NCBI GenBank assembly: GCA_028687585.1
Contig: JAQTZV010000024.1
Span: forward strand, 27,442-91,441
DNA length: 64,000 nt
Source of the DNA: Desulfuromonadaceae bacterium
GTDB taxonomy: Bacteria > Desulfobacterota > Desulfuromonadia > Geobacterales > Pseudopelobacteraceae
Direction: 5' to 3'
Under the pieces are notes generated by a model. The model worked only from the letters and a program-made list of their open reading frames with translations, had not been told where the DNA came from and ran no database searches. The position numbers were made by a program, and so were the translations under genes. Below, one piece after another: positions 17,095 to 25,400 of this stretch. How positions within the stretch are numbered: the first letter of the stretch is position 1; each line of letters begins with the position of its first letter.

Positions 17095-19281
17095 TTACCA
17101 ATACCCTTCGTCTTCCCTGCGGCTCAAATAGGCTTCCAAACTCTGTATGGCAACCGACTCCATCAGGGGTATCCCGGCAAGCGGAATGGCGCTGTCGGCA
17201 ACCGCCTCGGCAAGATGAAACATCTGGTGCCATGGCAGTGGCGGCCTCTTTGCCGATTTGAGCCACAGGGCATTGAGCACCAGGCGTTCAAGCCATATTG
17301 CGCGGCGCTTTTCAAGAACATTTTCGATGATGGCGCACATTGCAGACCATTCTGCATCCGGCTTGTTACGTTTCTTTTTGAAGACAGCAGAAATTACCTT
17401 GTCAACCTCGGCGTTATCTTCAAACCACGAATTGGCGAAATGATGTTCATCGCACCATTCGGCTGAATCTTTCAGCGCTTTTTTGCGTGATTTATCAGCC
17501 AATAGTTCCGGAGCCTTACGTTCCAGCTCGGCCCGCATAACGGCAAGTTCGCGCTTTGCATCAAAGGGCACTGCCTTCCACTGGTCTTTTCCCAAAAGCT
17601 CGGCAACATGAGCCAGCCAGAAAATTGGGGCATTACCAAGCATGGCACCTTCGGCCAGACCGTGGCATACACGCTGATCAAGGTATTCCGGAGAAGACTC
17701 GATAAACGCCCCTTCCTGTTTCATCATATCCAGAAAACGGTTCAACTCATTTTTTGTGGACAGCGGTATTACAAAGGCGTCAGCAATCCCGGTGCCTTGT
17801 TTGAGCAGAATCGCGCAACTGAAATACCCTTTTCCGTCGGGGCTTATGACCTGGAATGACTGGGCAAAAGCGCCGTCAACCGGGGATGCGTAGACTGTGG
17901 TGGCCGGACTTTTGGACAGCTGGGCACACTCGACACGGGAACGGCGGGCATGAGTGACTGCTTGATCAATATTTTTGCGGATATCATCCTGAAACCAGTT
18001 GCGGGTGATGATCAGTCGTCGTAAGGTTTCCGGAGTGATGCGAGATGAATCCGCAGCCAGCAGACGTGACACGCCCAATCGCACGTCTGGCATGGGGTGA
18101 AGGAGCATCAAGGCAGCTGCGTCGCGCACCAGTTTGCTGTCGGCGTGGAGCATATTGTCGCACAAGGCCGTCTGCATCTCCGGGTCGCCCAGCGCCAGGA
18201 TTTGTAGCAGATTCTCCAGCGCTTCGAAGGGAGAATCTGTGCCCATATCTTCGATGCTTTTGAACATTCCGTCCAGAATCTCCTCCGGTGGAGAATCGCG
18301 CAGACCTGCACTGTGGGCATCCAGCAGCAGTCTTTGATTGTTGGCGCTATGCAGCACCGGCAGCAGTTCGACCCGGCTTTGCAGAAGGATATAGGATACG
18401 GCTGCGCACAGGTTGGTGTCGCCGCACTCAACATAAATCTTCTGTGCCAGTGTGTTCTGCAGGCGCTCCATGTGTTCCGTGCTGTCAGAGCGTTCACGCT
18501 CCAGTTCCACTCTCAGGATTTCCAAAACATCCAACAGCATCCGCAGTGCTGCGTCGATCCGGTTGTCATCTGTTGATTCGTTGCTGAACAGCTCTGCCAG
18601 TAGGGCAGAAATTTCCAGGGCAAACGTTTCGTGATCCAGAATATAGCGGCGCAGATCATCCTGAATGGCGTGGTGAACGTCGAAGCGAGATTGGTTGCGT
18701 GATGCAAAATAACGGTCCGCGAATGCGCGAATGCCGTTTGTGGTCGCCTGTTTAGCCCTTGTGTTTTTTTGGCGTGACACTTCTTTTGTGCCGGATGCTC
18801 CCATAACCTTCATGATGTCCATAAATTCACCGGGCAATTCCGGTGGTTCGGTAACGTACCGTTCATAGATTCCCGCTTTGGGAAACGGTTTGCCACGGTA
18901 CTTTTTTCCTTCTACCTTGGTGCGAACCTCGCGATAGTGGCGGTGCATGGCATCAAGAAATTCGGGGTTGTCGTTGATTAACTCAACAAAAATATCAAGC
19001 AGGTGCCCGGCATAGGGTGATTGTGTATAAAAGCCATCCAGAAACGGACCGGCCATATCGTCATCCGGATCAAATCCCAAACTGATGACCGCCTTTTCCT
19101 GCATCTTCTCGTTCAGCACGAACAGCGTTGTCCTGCGGCAGTCACACTCTTTGTCGGTGCAGTAAAGTTCAATAAAACCGTATGCCCCTTTAGGGATCTT
19201 GCCGGTTTTGCGGTCAAGCTGCAGGGCCATGACCGGTTCTTCTTTTTCAGGAAAAATAACGGAATAGGGTTGTAGCGACAT
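17095..19281 (-). CDS. Large protein of unknown function with N-terminal Cys cluster
   Basis: 728 residues from the ATG at 19279-19281 (GGAG six bases upstream; the TTG at 19308 is less likely). A Cys cluster C41, C46, C48 (YCTDKECDCRRT) may bind metal. The middle (about 240-450) is helical and repeat-like (KLVRDAAALMLLHPMPDVRLGVSRLLAA), suggesting HEAT-type repeats. The region around 470-560 reads like a beta-rich domain (FQVISPDGKGYFSCAILLKQGTGIADAFVIP). No signal peptide or membrane helix. I do not recognise the family. It sits upstream of hicAB on the same strand, with 46 bases between; nothing links the functions. Confidence 0.75.
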   Translation of the reverse strand: MSLQPYSVIFPEKEEPVMALQLDRKTGKIPKGAYGFIELYCTDKECDCRRTTLFVLNEKMQEKAVISLGFDPDDDMAGPFLDGFYTQSPYAGHLLDIFVELINDNPEFLDAMHRHYREVRTKVEGKKYRGKPFPKAGIYERYVTEPPELPGEFMDIMKVMGASGTKEVSRQKNTRAKQATTNGIRAFADRYFASRNQSRFDVHHAIQDDLRRYILDHETFALEISALLAELFSNESTDDNRIDAALRMLLDVLEILRVELERERSDSTEHMERLQNTLAQKIYVECGDTNLCAAVSYILLQSRVELLPVLHSANNQRLLLDAHSAGLRDSPPEEILDGMFKSIEDMGTDSPFEALENLLQILALGDPEMQTALCDNMLHADSKLVRDAAALMLLHPMPDVRLGVSRLLAADSSRITPETLRRLIITRNWFQDDIRKNIDQAVTHARRSRVECAQLSKSPATTVYASPVDGAFAQSFQVISPDGKGYFSCAILLKQGTGIADAFVIPLSTKNELNRFLDMMKQEGAFIESSPEYLDQRVCHGLAEGAMLGNAPIFWLAHVAELLGKDQWKAVPFDAKRELAVMRAELERKAPELLADKSRKKALKDSAEWCDEHHFANSWFEDNAEVDKVISAVFKKKRNKPDAEWSAMCAIIENVLEKRRAIWLERLVLNALWLKSAKRPPLPWHQMFHLAEAVADSAIPLAGIPLMESVAIQSLEAYLSRREDEGYW

Positions 19282-19361
19282 GGAAGGCTCCGGAGGGGAA
19301 GTAGACAACTGGCGGGGAGAATACTATTGAAACGGATAATGGTCAAGGACGGGGCGTGACG

Positions 19362-19502
19362 TTAGGCTCTGCTCAATCGTTCCAGCAGAAGATCCTTCAG
19401 GTTCGTGGCGCGTTCACGAATCCGAGCAAAAACGGCCATTGCCGCATCAACACTGTCATCGGCGACGAAGTCAACAATTCCTTCAAGGTCATTCTCCGCC
19501 GT
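19362..19502 (-). pseudogene. ParE/RelE-like toxin remnant
   Basis: The minus frame gives TAENDLEGIVDFVADDSVDAAMAVFARIRERATNLKDL…, which looks like the N-terminal half of a ParE/RelE toxin. The frame has a TGA just before it instead of a start codon and stops at 19362 where the toxin's core strands should begin. About half of the gene is missing. It lies downstream of an antitoxin remnant in the expected order. Confidence 0.5.
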
Positions 19503-19533
19503 TCATGTCGAAGTAACCCGGAAAGGGGGAAGC

Positions 19534-19652
19534 CTATTCACGTCGTGCTATGAACCGCGCCTCAATACGGGAAAAGACCTTGTCCTGATCATCCAGCCGT
19601 CCGGAGTTGATATCCTCTTCTCCCTGTACCATAAGTTTAATCTCTTCGGGTA
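19534..19652 (-). pseudogene. Antitoxin C-terminal remnant
   Basis: The minus frame gives LPEEIKLMVQGEEDINSGRLDDQDKVFSRIEARF, resembling the toxin-binding tail of small type II antitoxins (the 'EEDI..GR….V..R.EAR' pattern). The DNA-binding N-terminal part is replaced by palindromic repeat sequence (19658-19722). Together with the toxin remnant downstream it marks a dead toxin-antitoxin module. Confidence 0.45.
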
Positions 19653-19657
19653 AATTC

Positions 19658-19722
19658 CTCGAAGCTTGCTTCGATGAGAAAATCGATTACTGCTGTGATA
19701 CCTCGCAGCTTGCTGCGGGGTG
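19658..19722. repeat. Double-hairpin palindromic repeat (CGCAGCTTGCTGCG type)
   Basis: Two hairpins, CGAAGCTTGCTTCG (19660) and CCTCGCAGCTTGCTGCGGGG (19701), joined by an AT-rich spacer. On the minus strand it would translate as PPRSKLRGI, a peptide that turns up in many tiny spurious ORFs in genomes carrying this repeat. It appears to have landed in the antitoxin gene. Confidence 0.6.
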
Positions 19723-19762
19723 GTTCATTCAGAGTAATGGCATTCTTCATAACGCTTTCCCC

Positions 19763-20755
19763 TCAATCCCCCAGCCGCTTACCCGGAACAAGATAATTCC
19801 TAATGTAGTCGGTAACCGCATCTTCCACGGCAGTAACCGGCGAGGTATACCCTGCTGTACGGATCTTTGCTGTTTCGGCGCAGGTGAGGTACTGGTAGGT
19901 ACCCCGGATTGATTCCGGCATGTCAATATATTCGATGTTGATGGTTTTTCCCATGGCGCTGAACACGGCGCCGGCAAGCCGGTTCCAGCTGACTGTCGTT
20001 CCGCCGCCGACATTGAATATGCCGCTGGCTTCGGTGGCCTGGAGAAAGTGGAGCGTCATGGCGGCGGCGTCTTTCACGTAGATAAAGTCGCGTAGCTGTT
20101 CCCCGTCGCCATATTCAGGGCGATGCGACTTGAACAGCCGGAGAGTGCCGGTGGCGCTGATCTGCTCATACGCTTTGAGGACGAGTGAGCGCATTTCTCC
20201 TTTATGCTGTTCGTTGGGGCCATAGACGTTGAAATATTTGATGCCGACAATTGTGTTGAGCAGTCCCTGGCGTAGCGCCCAGAGGTCAAAGAGCTGTTTG
20301 GAGTAGCCGTACATGTTCATCGGCCTGAGCATCGCCAGCTGGCTCTCCTCATCGTCAAAACCGTGTTCGCCATCTCCGTAGGTCGCGGCGCTGGAGGCGT
20401 AGATGAAGCGGGCATCGGCTGCCAGAGCCGCCAGCACCAGCTTGCGCGAATATTCAAAGTTGTTTCGGATGAGATAGGAGGCATCCGGTTCGGTTGTCGC
20501 CGAGCAGGCGCCCAGGTGGATCACCGCGTTGAGAGTGTTGCCTCCCGGCAGGCGTCCGGACAGGGCGCCAGCGTCGAGCAGCCGCTCGAAAGCATCCTTT
20601 TCCAGATAATCCACGAAGCGGAGCGGCGCCAGATTGCGCCATTTATCAGTATGACCAAGGTGATCCACAATCAGGATGTCTTCTCTGCCACGTTCGTTCA
20701 ATTGCTGAACTACCGCGCTGCCGATCAGTCCTGCGCCTCCGGTAACGATGATCAT
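19763..20755 (-). CDS. hldD: ADP-L-glycero-D-manno-heptose 6-epimerase
   Basis: 330 residues, short-chain dehydrogenase fold. NADP-binding GGAGLIGS near the N-terminus, active-site YASSAATYGDGEHGF and the YGYSK motif with catalytic Tyr and Lys. It makes ADP-L,D-heptose for the LPS inner core. Its ATG overlaps the cbiO stop (ATGA at 20752-20755), so it is translationally coupled to the cobalt transporter operon, an unusual partner. It is the last gene of that leftward operon, and no other LPS gene is adjacent. Confidence 0.93.
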   Translation of the reverse strand: MIIVTGGAGLIGSAVVQQLNERGREDILIVDHLGHTDKWRNLAPLRFVDYLEKDAFERLLDAGALSGRLPGGNTLNAVIHLGACSATTEPDASYLIRNNFEYSRKLVLAALAADARFIYASSAATYGDGEHGFDDEESQLAMLRPMNMYGYSKQLFDLWALRQGLLNTIVGIKYFNVYGPNEQHKGEMRSLVLKAYEQISATGTLRLFKSHRPEYGDGEQLRDFIYVKDAAAMTLHFLQATEASGIFNVGGGTTVSWNRLAGAVFSAMGKTINIEYIDMPESIRGTYQYLTCAETAKIRTAGYTSPVTAVEDAVTDYIRNYLVPGKRLGD

Positions 20756-21609
20756 GGTGTGCTCTCCTGTCTTGTCTGTGCCGTAATTGCCTGCAGCAAT
20801 TCTCCTTTGCTGCGTGGCAGATAGCCATTATCACGAAGATCGATGCCAATCAAGAGTAGACGCCGGTTAATTTCGGCGATAAGCGGTGCGCCGCCAAGCG
20901 CCATCTGTACGTCATCACGCAGAAGTATCTCCGTCGTAGCTCCTTGAGCAAGGAGCCGCCCCGCTTCCATAACAATGCCATCATCCGCCCATCCGTAGGC
21001 AAAATCAAGGTCATGTGTGGCAATAATAATCGTCATGCCCGCAGCGTGCAGCTGGTCGAGGACCGACATCAGCTCTTGCTGCATGGCGGCATCGAGCCCC
21101 GCCATCGGTTCATCAAGCACAAGTATTTCCGGCTTCATTGCAAGAACACCGGCGATACAGACCCGTTTTTTCTGGCCGTAACTCAGATTGTGGACCGGCC
21201 GGTCGGCAGACGCCGCCATCCCTACCGCCAGCAGAGACTCTGCAACGCGCGTGCGCACTTCACGCTCTTCCAGCCCCATATTCATCGGTCCAAATGAGAC
21301 ATCTTCCTGCACACTTGCAGAAAAAAGCTGGCTGTCCGGGTTCTGGAAGACAAGTCCTACCTGGCTGCGAAGCTTCCGCATGCCGGCGCGACTGTAATCA
21401 AGCGGATTGTCGCCGCAAAGGACCTGACCGGCAGAAGGTCGCAGGATGCCGTTCAGATGGAGAAACAGAGTCGTTTTACCGGCGCCGTTTGTGCCGAGCA
21501 CAGCAGTGCGTGATCCGCGACGAACCGTCAGGGAGCAGTTGTCAAGGGCCGGAGTACCGTCGGGATATCGATAGGCTACGTTCTTTAATGTCAGGATAGC
21601 ATCGGTCAT
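20752..21609 (-). CDS. cbiO: Cobalt ECF transporter ATP-binding protein CbiO
   Basis: 285 residues, ABC ATPase. Walker A GTNGAGKTT, Q-loop VFQNPDSQLF, signature LSYGQKKRV, Walker B ILVLDEPMAGLD and the switch His in IIIATHDLDF. The QNPDSQLF sequence is typical of energy-coupling-factor ATPases. It powers CbiMNQ-mediated cobalt uptake across the inner membrane. It overlaps cbiQ upstream and hldD downstream by four bases each. Confidence 0.94.
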   Translation of the reverse strand: MTDAILTLKNVAYRYPDGTPALDNCSLTVRRGSRTAVLGTNGAGKTTLFLHLNGILRPSAGQVLCGDNPLDYSRAGMRKLRSQVGLVFQNPDSQLFSASVQEDVSFGPMNMGLEEREVRTRVAESLLAVGMAASADRPVHNLSYGQKKRVCIAGVLAMKPEILVLDEPMAGLDAAMQQELMSVLDQLHAAGMTIIIATHDLDFAYGWADDGIVMEAGRLLAQGATTEILLRDDVQMALGGAPLIAEINRRLLLIGIDLRDNGYLPRSKGELLQAITAQTRQESTP

Positions 21610-22352
21610 GGCAGCATAATTGTTAACGCAACCATCAAGCAGCCCGAGCCGACAGCAATTGATATGCTCAGTCGTGAGTTGGCGTAGCTGTTTTCAAGAA
21701 AGCGGAGTGCGCCGTCGTTGTTGCGTGCTTGGGCGGCACTATGCAGTGCAAGGCTGCGCTGCCAGACCTGCACAATCAGGTTGGAAATGAGGCTGCCGAG
21801 TGAACGCATCGAGACCGTCAGGGTTGTATATCCAAGCCGCGCAGACTGGGCCGTCATGGTGTCATGGACCGCTTCCGACAGTACAAAGAGTGTCCGGTAG
21901 CAGAGTGTCATCAAATCGAGCAGGGTCTCCGGAATTCTGCAACGGCGCAGCAGGGATATAATATCCGAGAGCGGGGTGGTCAGAGCAAGAAAGAGCAGGG
22001 CGGACAGGCAGGCCAGCGAGCGGCTGCAGACAAGGGCAGTCTGCAGAAATTCGGCTCCCGCAAGGTGGAGCGACACTCCGGTTTGCGGGGTGCCGAAATC
22101 AAGGGAAACCAGCAGTGAAAGTGTGCTGGCGGCGAGAAAAAGAAGCGGAGGAGCCGCAACGCGCAGATAGTGTGTGATGGCGACACCGGCTCCTAAAACA
22201 GTCGCAGCAGCGAGGATGCAGGCTGCCAGCAGGGCGGCACGTGGAGAACCTGCTGCAAAGGCGGCAACCATGCCGCAGAGGGAGAATAACCCTTTCGCAA
22301 CCGGGGATACCCGTCGCCAGCGGTTTGCATAGGCGGATTGCTCGGTCAGCAC
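21606..22352 (-). CDS. cbiQ: Cobalt ECF transporter transmembrane protein CbiQ
   Basis: 248 residues from a GTG at 22350-22352 that overlaps the end of cbiN (the TGA lies within GTGCTGA). The frame stays open to 22505, but that extension would lie inside cbiN and is not family-like. Several membrane helices (LAACILAAATVLGAGVAI, LLFLAASTLSLLV, LSALLFLALTT) and the coupling-helix region around RCRIPETLLDLMTLCYR fit EcfT/CbiQ. It couples ATP hydrolysis to the CbiM substrate unit. Confidence 0.88.
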   Translation of the reverse strand: MLTEQSAYANRWRRVSPVAKGLFSLCGMVAAFAAGSPRAALLAACILAAATVLGAGVAITHYLRVAAPPLLFLAASTLSLLVSLDFGTPQTGVSLHLAGAEFLQTALVCSRSLACLSALLFLALTTPLSDIISLLRRCRIPETLLDLMTLCYRTLFVLSEAVHDTMTAQSARLGYTTLTVSMRSLGSLISNLIVQVWQRSLALHSAAQARNNDGALRFLENSYANSRLSISIAVGSGCLMVALTIMLP

Positions 22353-22681
22353 CGGGCTTCTTTCTGAAGGGCCTGTTTTTGTTTTGCTCTGGTTGTGGAG
22401 CAGCCGTACCAATAGCCGATAAACCCGGCTCCCAGTGCCGCCTGCAGGGCAAAGAGCAGCGAGCCTATTTCTCCGCTCGGCGGTTCCATCAGTGGCTTGA
22501 ACCACGGTTTGTAGTCGGGAGATATGACTCCGACCAGCTCTTTTGCCTTGTCATCAGCTCCCGCGAAGACCGGTATTTCCTTGCCGTCAGCACCGGGTGC
22601 TGGTTTTTTGACCATCCAGAGCGGCAGAGCCACCAGGACAACGACAGCAATCAGCATCAACAGGTTCTGATAACGTTTCAT
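22346..22681 (-). CDS. cbiN: Cobalt transport protein CbiN
   Basis: 111 residues with two membrane helices (about 5-23 and 76-94). CbiN family features are the loop [12 protein letters not shown]…[19 protein letters not shown] and [16 protein letters not shown]. It assists metal insertion into CbiM. It overlaps cbiM by four bases and cbiQ by seven. The cytoplasmic tail after the second helix is unusually long and basic ([16 protein letters not shown]). Confidence 0.92.
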   Translation of the reverse strand: MKRYQNLLMLIAVVVLVALPLWMVKKPAPGADGKEIPVFAGADDKAKELVGVISPDYKPWFKPLMEPPSGEIGSLLFALQAALGAGFIGYWYGCSTTRAKQKQALQKEARC

Positions 22682-23355
22682 ATCTTCACCTCCAGAACAG
22701 TTGTTACATTCATATCCTGAAGTTCCGGAGCATTGAAGCGCGCCAGAGCATTCATGACGACGACCGTCAGGAGCCCTTCGCTGATTGCCAGGGGTATCTG
22801 GGTTATGGCAAAGACGGTGGCAAATTTGGCAAAAGAGGCGGCAAAGCCGCCGGCCGGGTCAGGAAAGGCAAAAGCCAGTTGCGCCGAGGTGGTGATGTAG
22901 GTGAGAAGGTCAGCCAAAGAAGCCGCGAGAAAGATTGATGGTCCGAACGGTAATTTTGCTGCTTTGGCAAGCCGGTAAATAGCAGCAGCGGCGAATGGCC
23001 CCACAACCGCCATGGAAAAAATATTGGCGCCAAGGGTCGTCAAACCACCATGGGCAAGCAGGATGGCTTGAAATAGCAGTACCACCAAGCCGATCGGGGC
23101 CATGGCGGCCGGCCCGAACAGAATTGCGCCCAGACCGGTGCCGGTGGGGTGAGAACAACTGCCGGTGACGGATGGCAGCTTCAGAGCCGAAAGAACAAAG
23201 GTGAAAGCAGCGGCAACGCCGAGCAGCATCCGTTGCTCCGGTTTTTCCCTGATCCGTTTGTTGATAGTATACAGTCCGTAGGCGACAAAGGGAGCTGAAG
23301 CAGCGCTCCAGCCGATGGCATGTGTCACCGGTAAAAAACCTTCCATAATATGCAT
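22678..23355 (-). CDS. cbiM: Cobalt ECF transporter substrate-binding protein CbiM
   Basis: 225 residues from the ATG at 23353-23355, preceded by GGGAGG. The start MHIMEGFLP is the hallmark of CbiM: the N-terminal Met and His-2 take part in Co2+ binding. [22 protein letters not shown] is also conserved. Six to seven membrane helices. It is the first gene of cbiMNQO-hldD, and its leader contains a cobalamin riboswitch followed by a terminator hairpin, so expression is expected to fall when B12 is plentiful. Confidence 0.95.
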   Translation of the reverse strand: MHIMEGFLPVTHAIGWSAASAPFVAYGLYTINKRIREKPEQRMLLGVAAAFTFVLSALKLPSVTGSCSHPTGTGLGAILFGPAAMAPIGLVVLLFQAILLAHGGLTTLGANIFSMAVVGPFAAAAIYRLAKAAKLPFGPSIFLAASLADLLTYITTSAQLAFAFPDPAGGFAASFAKFATVFAITQIPLAISEGLLTVVVMNALARFNAPELQDMNVTTVLEVKI

Positions 23356-23391
23356 CTTCTGCCTCCCGGCCAGCTGTTGCACAGCAGCAAC

Positions 23392-23430
23392 AAAAAAGTC
23401 CGCACCTGCAAGAGCAGTATGCGGACTTTT
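23392..23430 (-). terminator. Riboswitch expression-platform terminator before cbiM
   Basis: On the minus strand AAAAGTCCGCA … TGCGGACTTTTTTG forms an 11-bp stem with a U tract, between the riboswitch and the cbiM ribosome site. This is a transcription attenuator layout. I did not resolve the antiterminator pairing. Confidence 0.8.
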
Positions 23431-23489
23431 CGTATTCAAAGTCTGATAATGTTTTCACCCTCCCTTTACCAGAGGGAACAGTTGAGTGC

Positions 23490-23645
23490 TGAGATCATGG
23501 CAGGTCTTCTGGCTCGCGATTCTTCCTCCGGGCGCCTTCCCGGTGTTTAAACCAGTGACATATTGCCCATTGTCCTCGCTTACAGCGGCGGGTCCGCAGA
23601 GGGGTTTCACCTCACTTCCCTATCAAGCCTTTGCAGGCACCGTAA
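23490..23645 (-). ncRNA. Cobalamin riboswitch
   Basis: The minus strand carries the conserved order of cobalamin-riboswitch elements: GGTGCC near 23641, AGGGAA followed by GGTGAAA…CCCC, GGACCCGCCGCTGTAA, a GTCACTGG block, GGGAAGGCGCCC, and GAGCCAGAAGACCTGCC near 23517-23500. The last two blocks are especially diagnostic. It precedes cbiM, so B12 controls cobalt import. Ends are approximate (within about 10 bases). Confidence 0.93.
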
Positions 23646-23817
23646 TCTGTTATTCAATTGTCATACAACAAACAGCGTAATTGCGTTACCCAAATACCAC
23701 GCCACCTCTGTCCTGTCAAGGAGCATTGTGGCTATTAAGGCTTGCTCCAAAGCGCTCTTGAAGGTATAAGGGGTTTTGTCTTTCAAAATCGGTAGTCATT
23801 TGATCTGTGGGGCTTTA

Positions 23818-24516
23818 ATGGAACTTATTCTCGATGGCATACATACTGCGCTTACACTGATTGTTACTCTTGACCGGGAGGTACTGGCGGTTACTCTGCT
23901 GTCGCTGTGGATATCGTGTAGTGCTACGCTTGTCAGCCTGCTGGTGGGGATTTCCGCGGGTGTTGTTCTGGCGCTTGCAGATTTCCCGGGACGGCGATTT
24001 GTTGTCAGTCTGGTCAATACCGGAATGGGCCTGCCGCCGGTTGTCGTCGGACTGTTTGTGACACTTTTTCTCTGGCGTAGCGGTCCGCTCGGATTTCTGG
24101 AAATCCTCTACACGCCGACTGCCATGATTCTTGCCCAAACAGTCATTGCAACACCTATAGTGGCCGGCATTACCATCGCATCAATCCAGAATCTGCCGGC
24201 AAATCTCAAACTTCAGGTGCGCGCCTTGGGGGCGACCCGTATTCAAACCGTCTGGATACTTGTGCGGGAAGCTCGTTTGCCGCTTCTGGCTGCGGTGATG
24301 GCCGGTTTTGGCGGCGTTATTTCCGAGGTGGGGGCTTCAATCATGGTCGGCGGCAATATTAAAGGGCAGACCAGGGTGCTTACCACCGCGACCGTTATGG
24401 AAACCGGCAAAGGAAACTTTGATGTGGCTATAGCTCTCTCCTTGATCCTGCTGGTGCTGGTATTTGGCATTAACTACCTGCTGACAGTCATTCAGCAGCG
24501 GGAGCGACCGCGGTGA
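23818..24516 (+). CDS. TupB-like tungstate-type ABC transporter permease
   Basis: 232 residues from the ATG at 23818 (GTGGGG upstream); a longer frame from 23776 lacks support. Five or six membrane helices with the motif GMGLPPVVVGLF, and an EAA-like loop (ALGATRIQTVWILVREARLPLLAAVMAGFG) that contacts the ATPase. These point to the TupB (COG4662) class of tungstate permeases. No substrate-binding protein (TupA) or ATPase (TupC) gene is adjacent, which is unusual. The stop overlaps the sirtuin start (GTGA), so the two are translationally coupled. Confidence 0.82.
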   Translation: MELILDGIHTALTLIVTLDREVLAVTLLSLWISCSATLVSLLVGISAGVVLALADFPGRRFVVSLVNTGMGLPPVVVGLFVTLFLWRSGPLGFLEILYTPTAMILAQTVIATPIVAGITIASIQNLPANLKLQVRALGATRIQTVWILVREARLPLLAAVMAGFGGVISEVGASIMVGGNIKGQTRVLTTATVMETGKGNFDVAIALSLILLVLVFGINYLLTVIQQRERPR

Positions 24517-25373
24517 GTTTTTCTCTTGAAGTGGAAAATATTGACAGAAGAACAGAAGTGTTACGTGATGCTGCAGCGGTGGTCAGTGAAGCAGAGGTCT
24601 TTATCATTACTGCCGGTGCAGGGATGGGCGTAGATTCCGGCCTGCCGGATTTTCGCGGAGACCACGGTTTCTGGAAGGCGTATCCTGCCTATGCGCGCTT
24701 GGGGCTGTCGTTTGTTGACTGCGCCAACCCACAGCATTTTTCCGATGATCCCTCCCTTGGCTGGGGATTTTATGGCCACCGTACCAATTTGTACCGGGAT
24801 ACCATTCCCCACGAAGGTTTTGATGTGATCACGAAGTGGATCGAACGAAAGAGTGCGGATTACTTTGTTGTGACCTCCAACGTCGATGGTCAGTTTCAAA
24901 AAGCCGGCTATGCTGATGACCGGATTGTGGAAGTTCATGGCTCGATTCATTGGCTGCAGTGTCAGACGCCGTGCTGCGGCAGAATATGGGGAAATGATGC
25001 GGTGCTTCGAATTGATGAAACAGCCATGCGTGCCCGTCACCCTCTGCCCCGCTGCCCCGGATGCGGCGAGGTCAGTCGCCCCAATATTCTCATGTTCGGC
25101 GACTGGTCATGGCTGCCTGATCGCACCCGCGTTCAGGAACATACCTTTGACCGGTTCCTTACTGCACATGCCGACCGTCGAATTGCGGTGATCGAAATGG
25201 GAGCGGGGAGCGCCATCCCGACAATCCGGGCGACTTCAGAGCGGATAGGGTGGAATCTTGCGCATGCGACGGTCATTCGTATCAACCCTCGTGAGCCGGA
25301 GATAAAAGCGCCCCATATTTCCCTGACCTGCGGTGCGCTGGAAGGATTGAGGGGAATCGATGCGTTGCTGTAA
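24513..25373 (+). CDS. Sir2-family (sirtuin-like) NAD-dependent enzyme
   Basis: 286 residues from a GTG overlapping the permease stop. Sirtuin motifs: GAGMGVDSGLPDFRG (residues 35-49; the usual GAGxSxxSGIP has S to G and I to L changes), TSNVDGQF (121-128; TQNID in classical sirtuins), catalytic His in EVHGSIHWLQC (H142), and Zn cysteines (C150, C154/155, CPGC near 185). The changes in the cofactor loop mean deacetylase activity should not be assumed; it might act as an ADP-ribosyltransferase or NADase. Pairing with a metal-type permease is odd. Confidence 0.85.
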   Translation: MSFSLEVENIDRRTEVLRDAAAVVSEAEVFIITAGAGMGVDSGLPDFRGDHGFWKAYPAYARLGLSFVDCANPQHFSDDPSLGWGFYGHRTNLYRDTIPHEGFDVITKWIERKSADYFVVTSNVDGQFQKAGYADDRIVEVHGSIHWLQCQTPCCGRIWGNDAVLRIDETAMRARHPLPRCPGCGEVSRPNILMFGDWSWLPDRTRVQEHTFDRFLTAHADRRIAVIEMGAGSAIPTIRATSERIGWNLAHATVIRINPREPEIKAPHISLTCGALEGLRGIDALL

Positions 25374-25400
25374 TTTATTGCGGAATGTTGCTGAGTGAAA

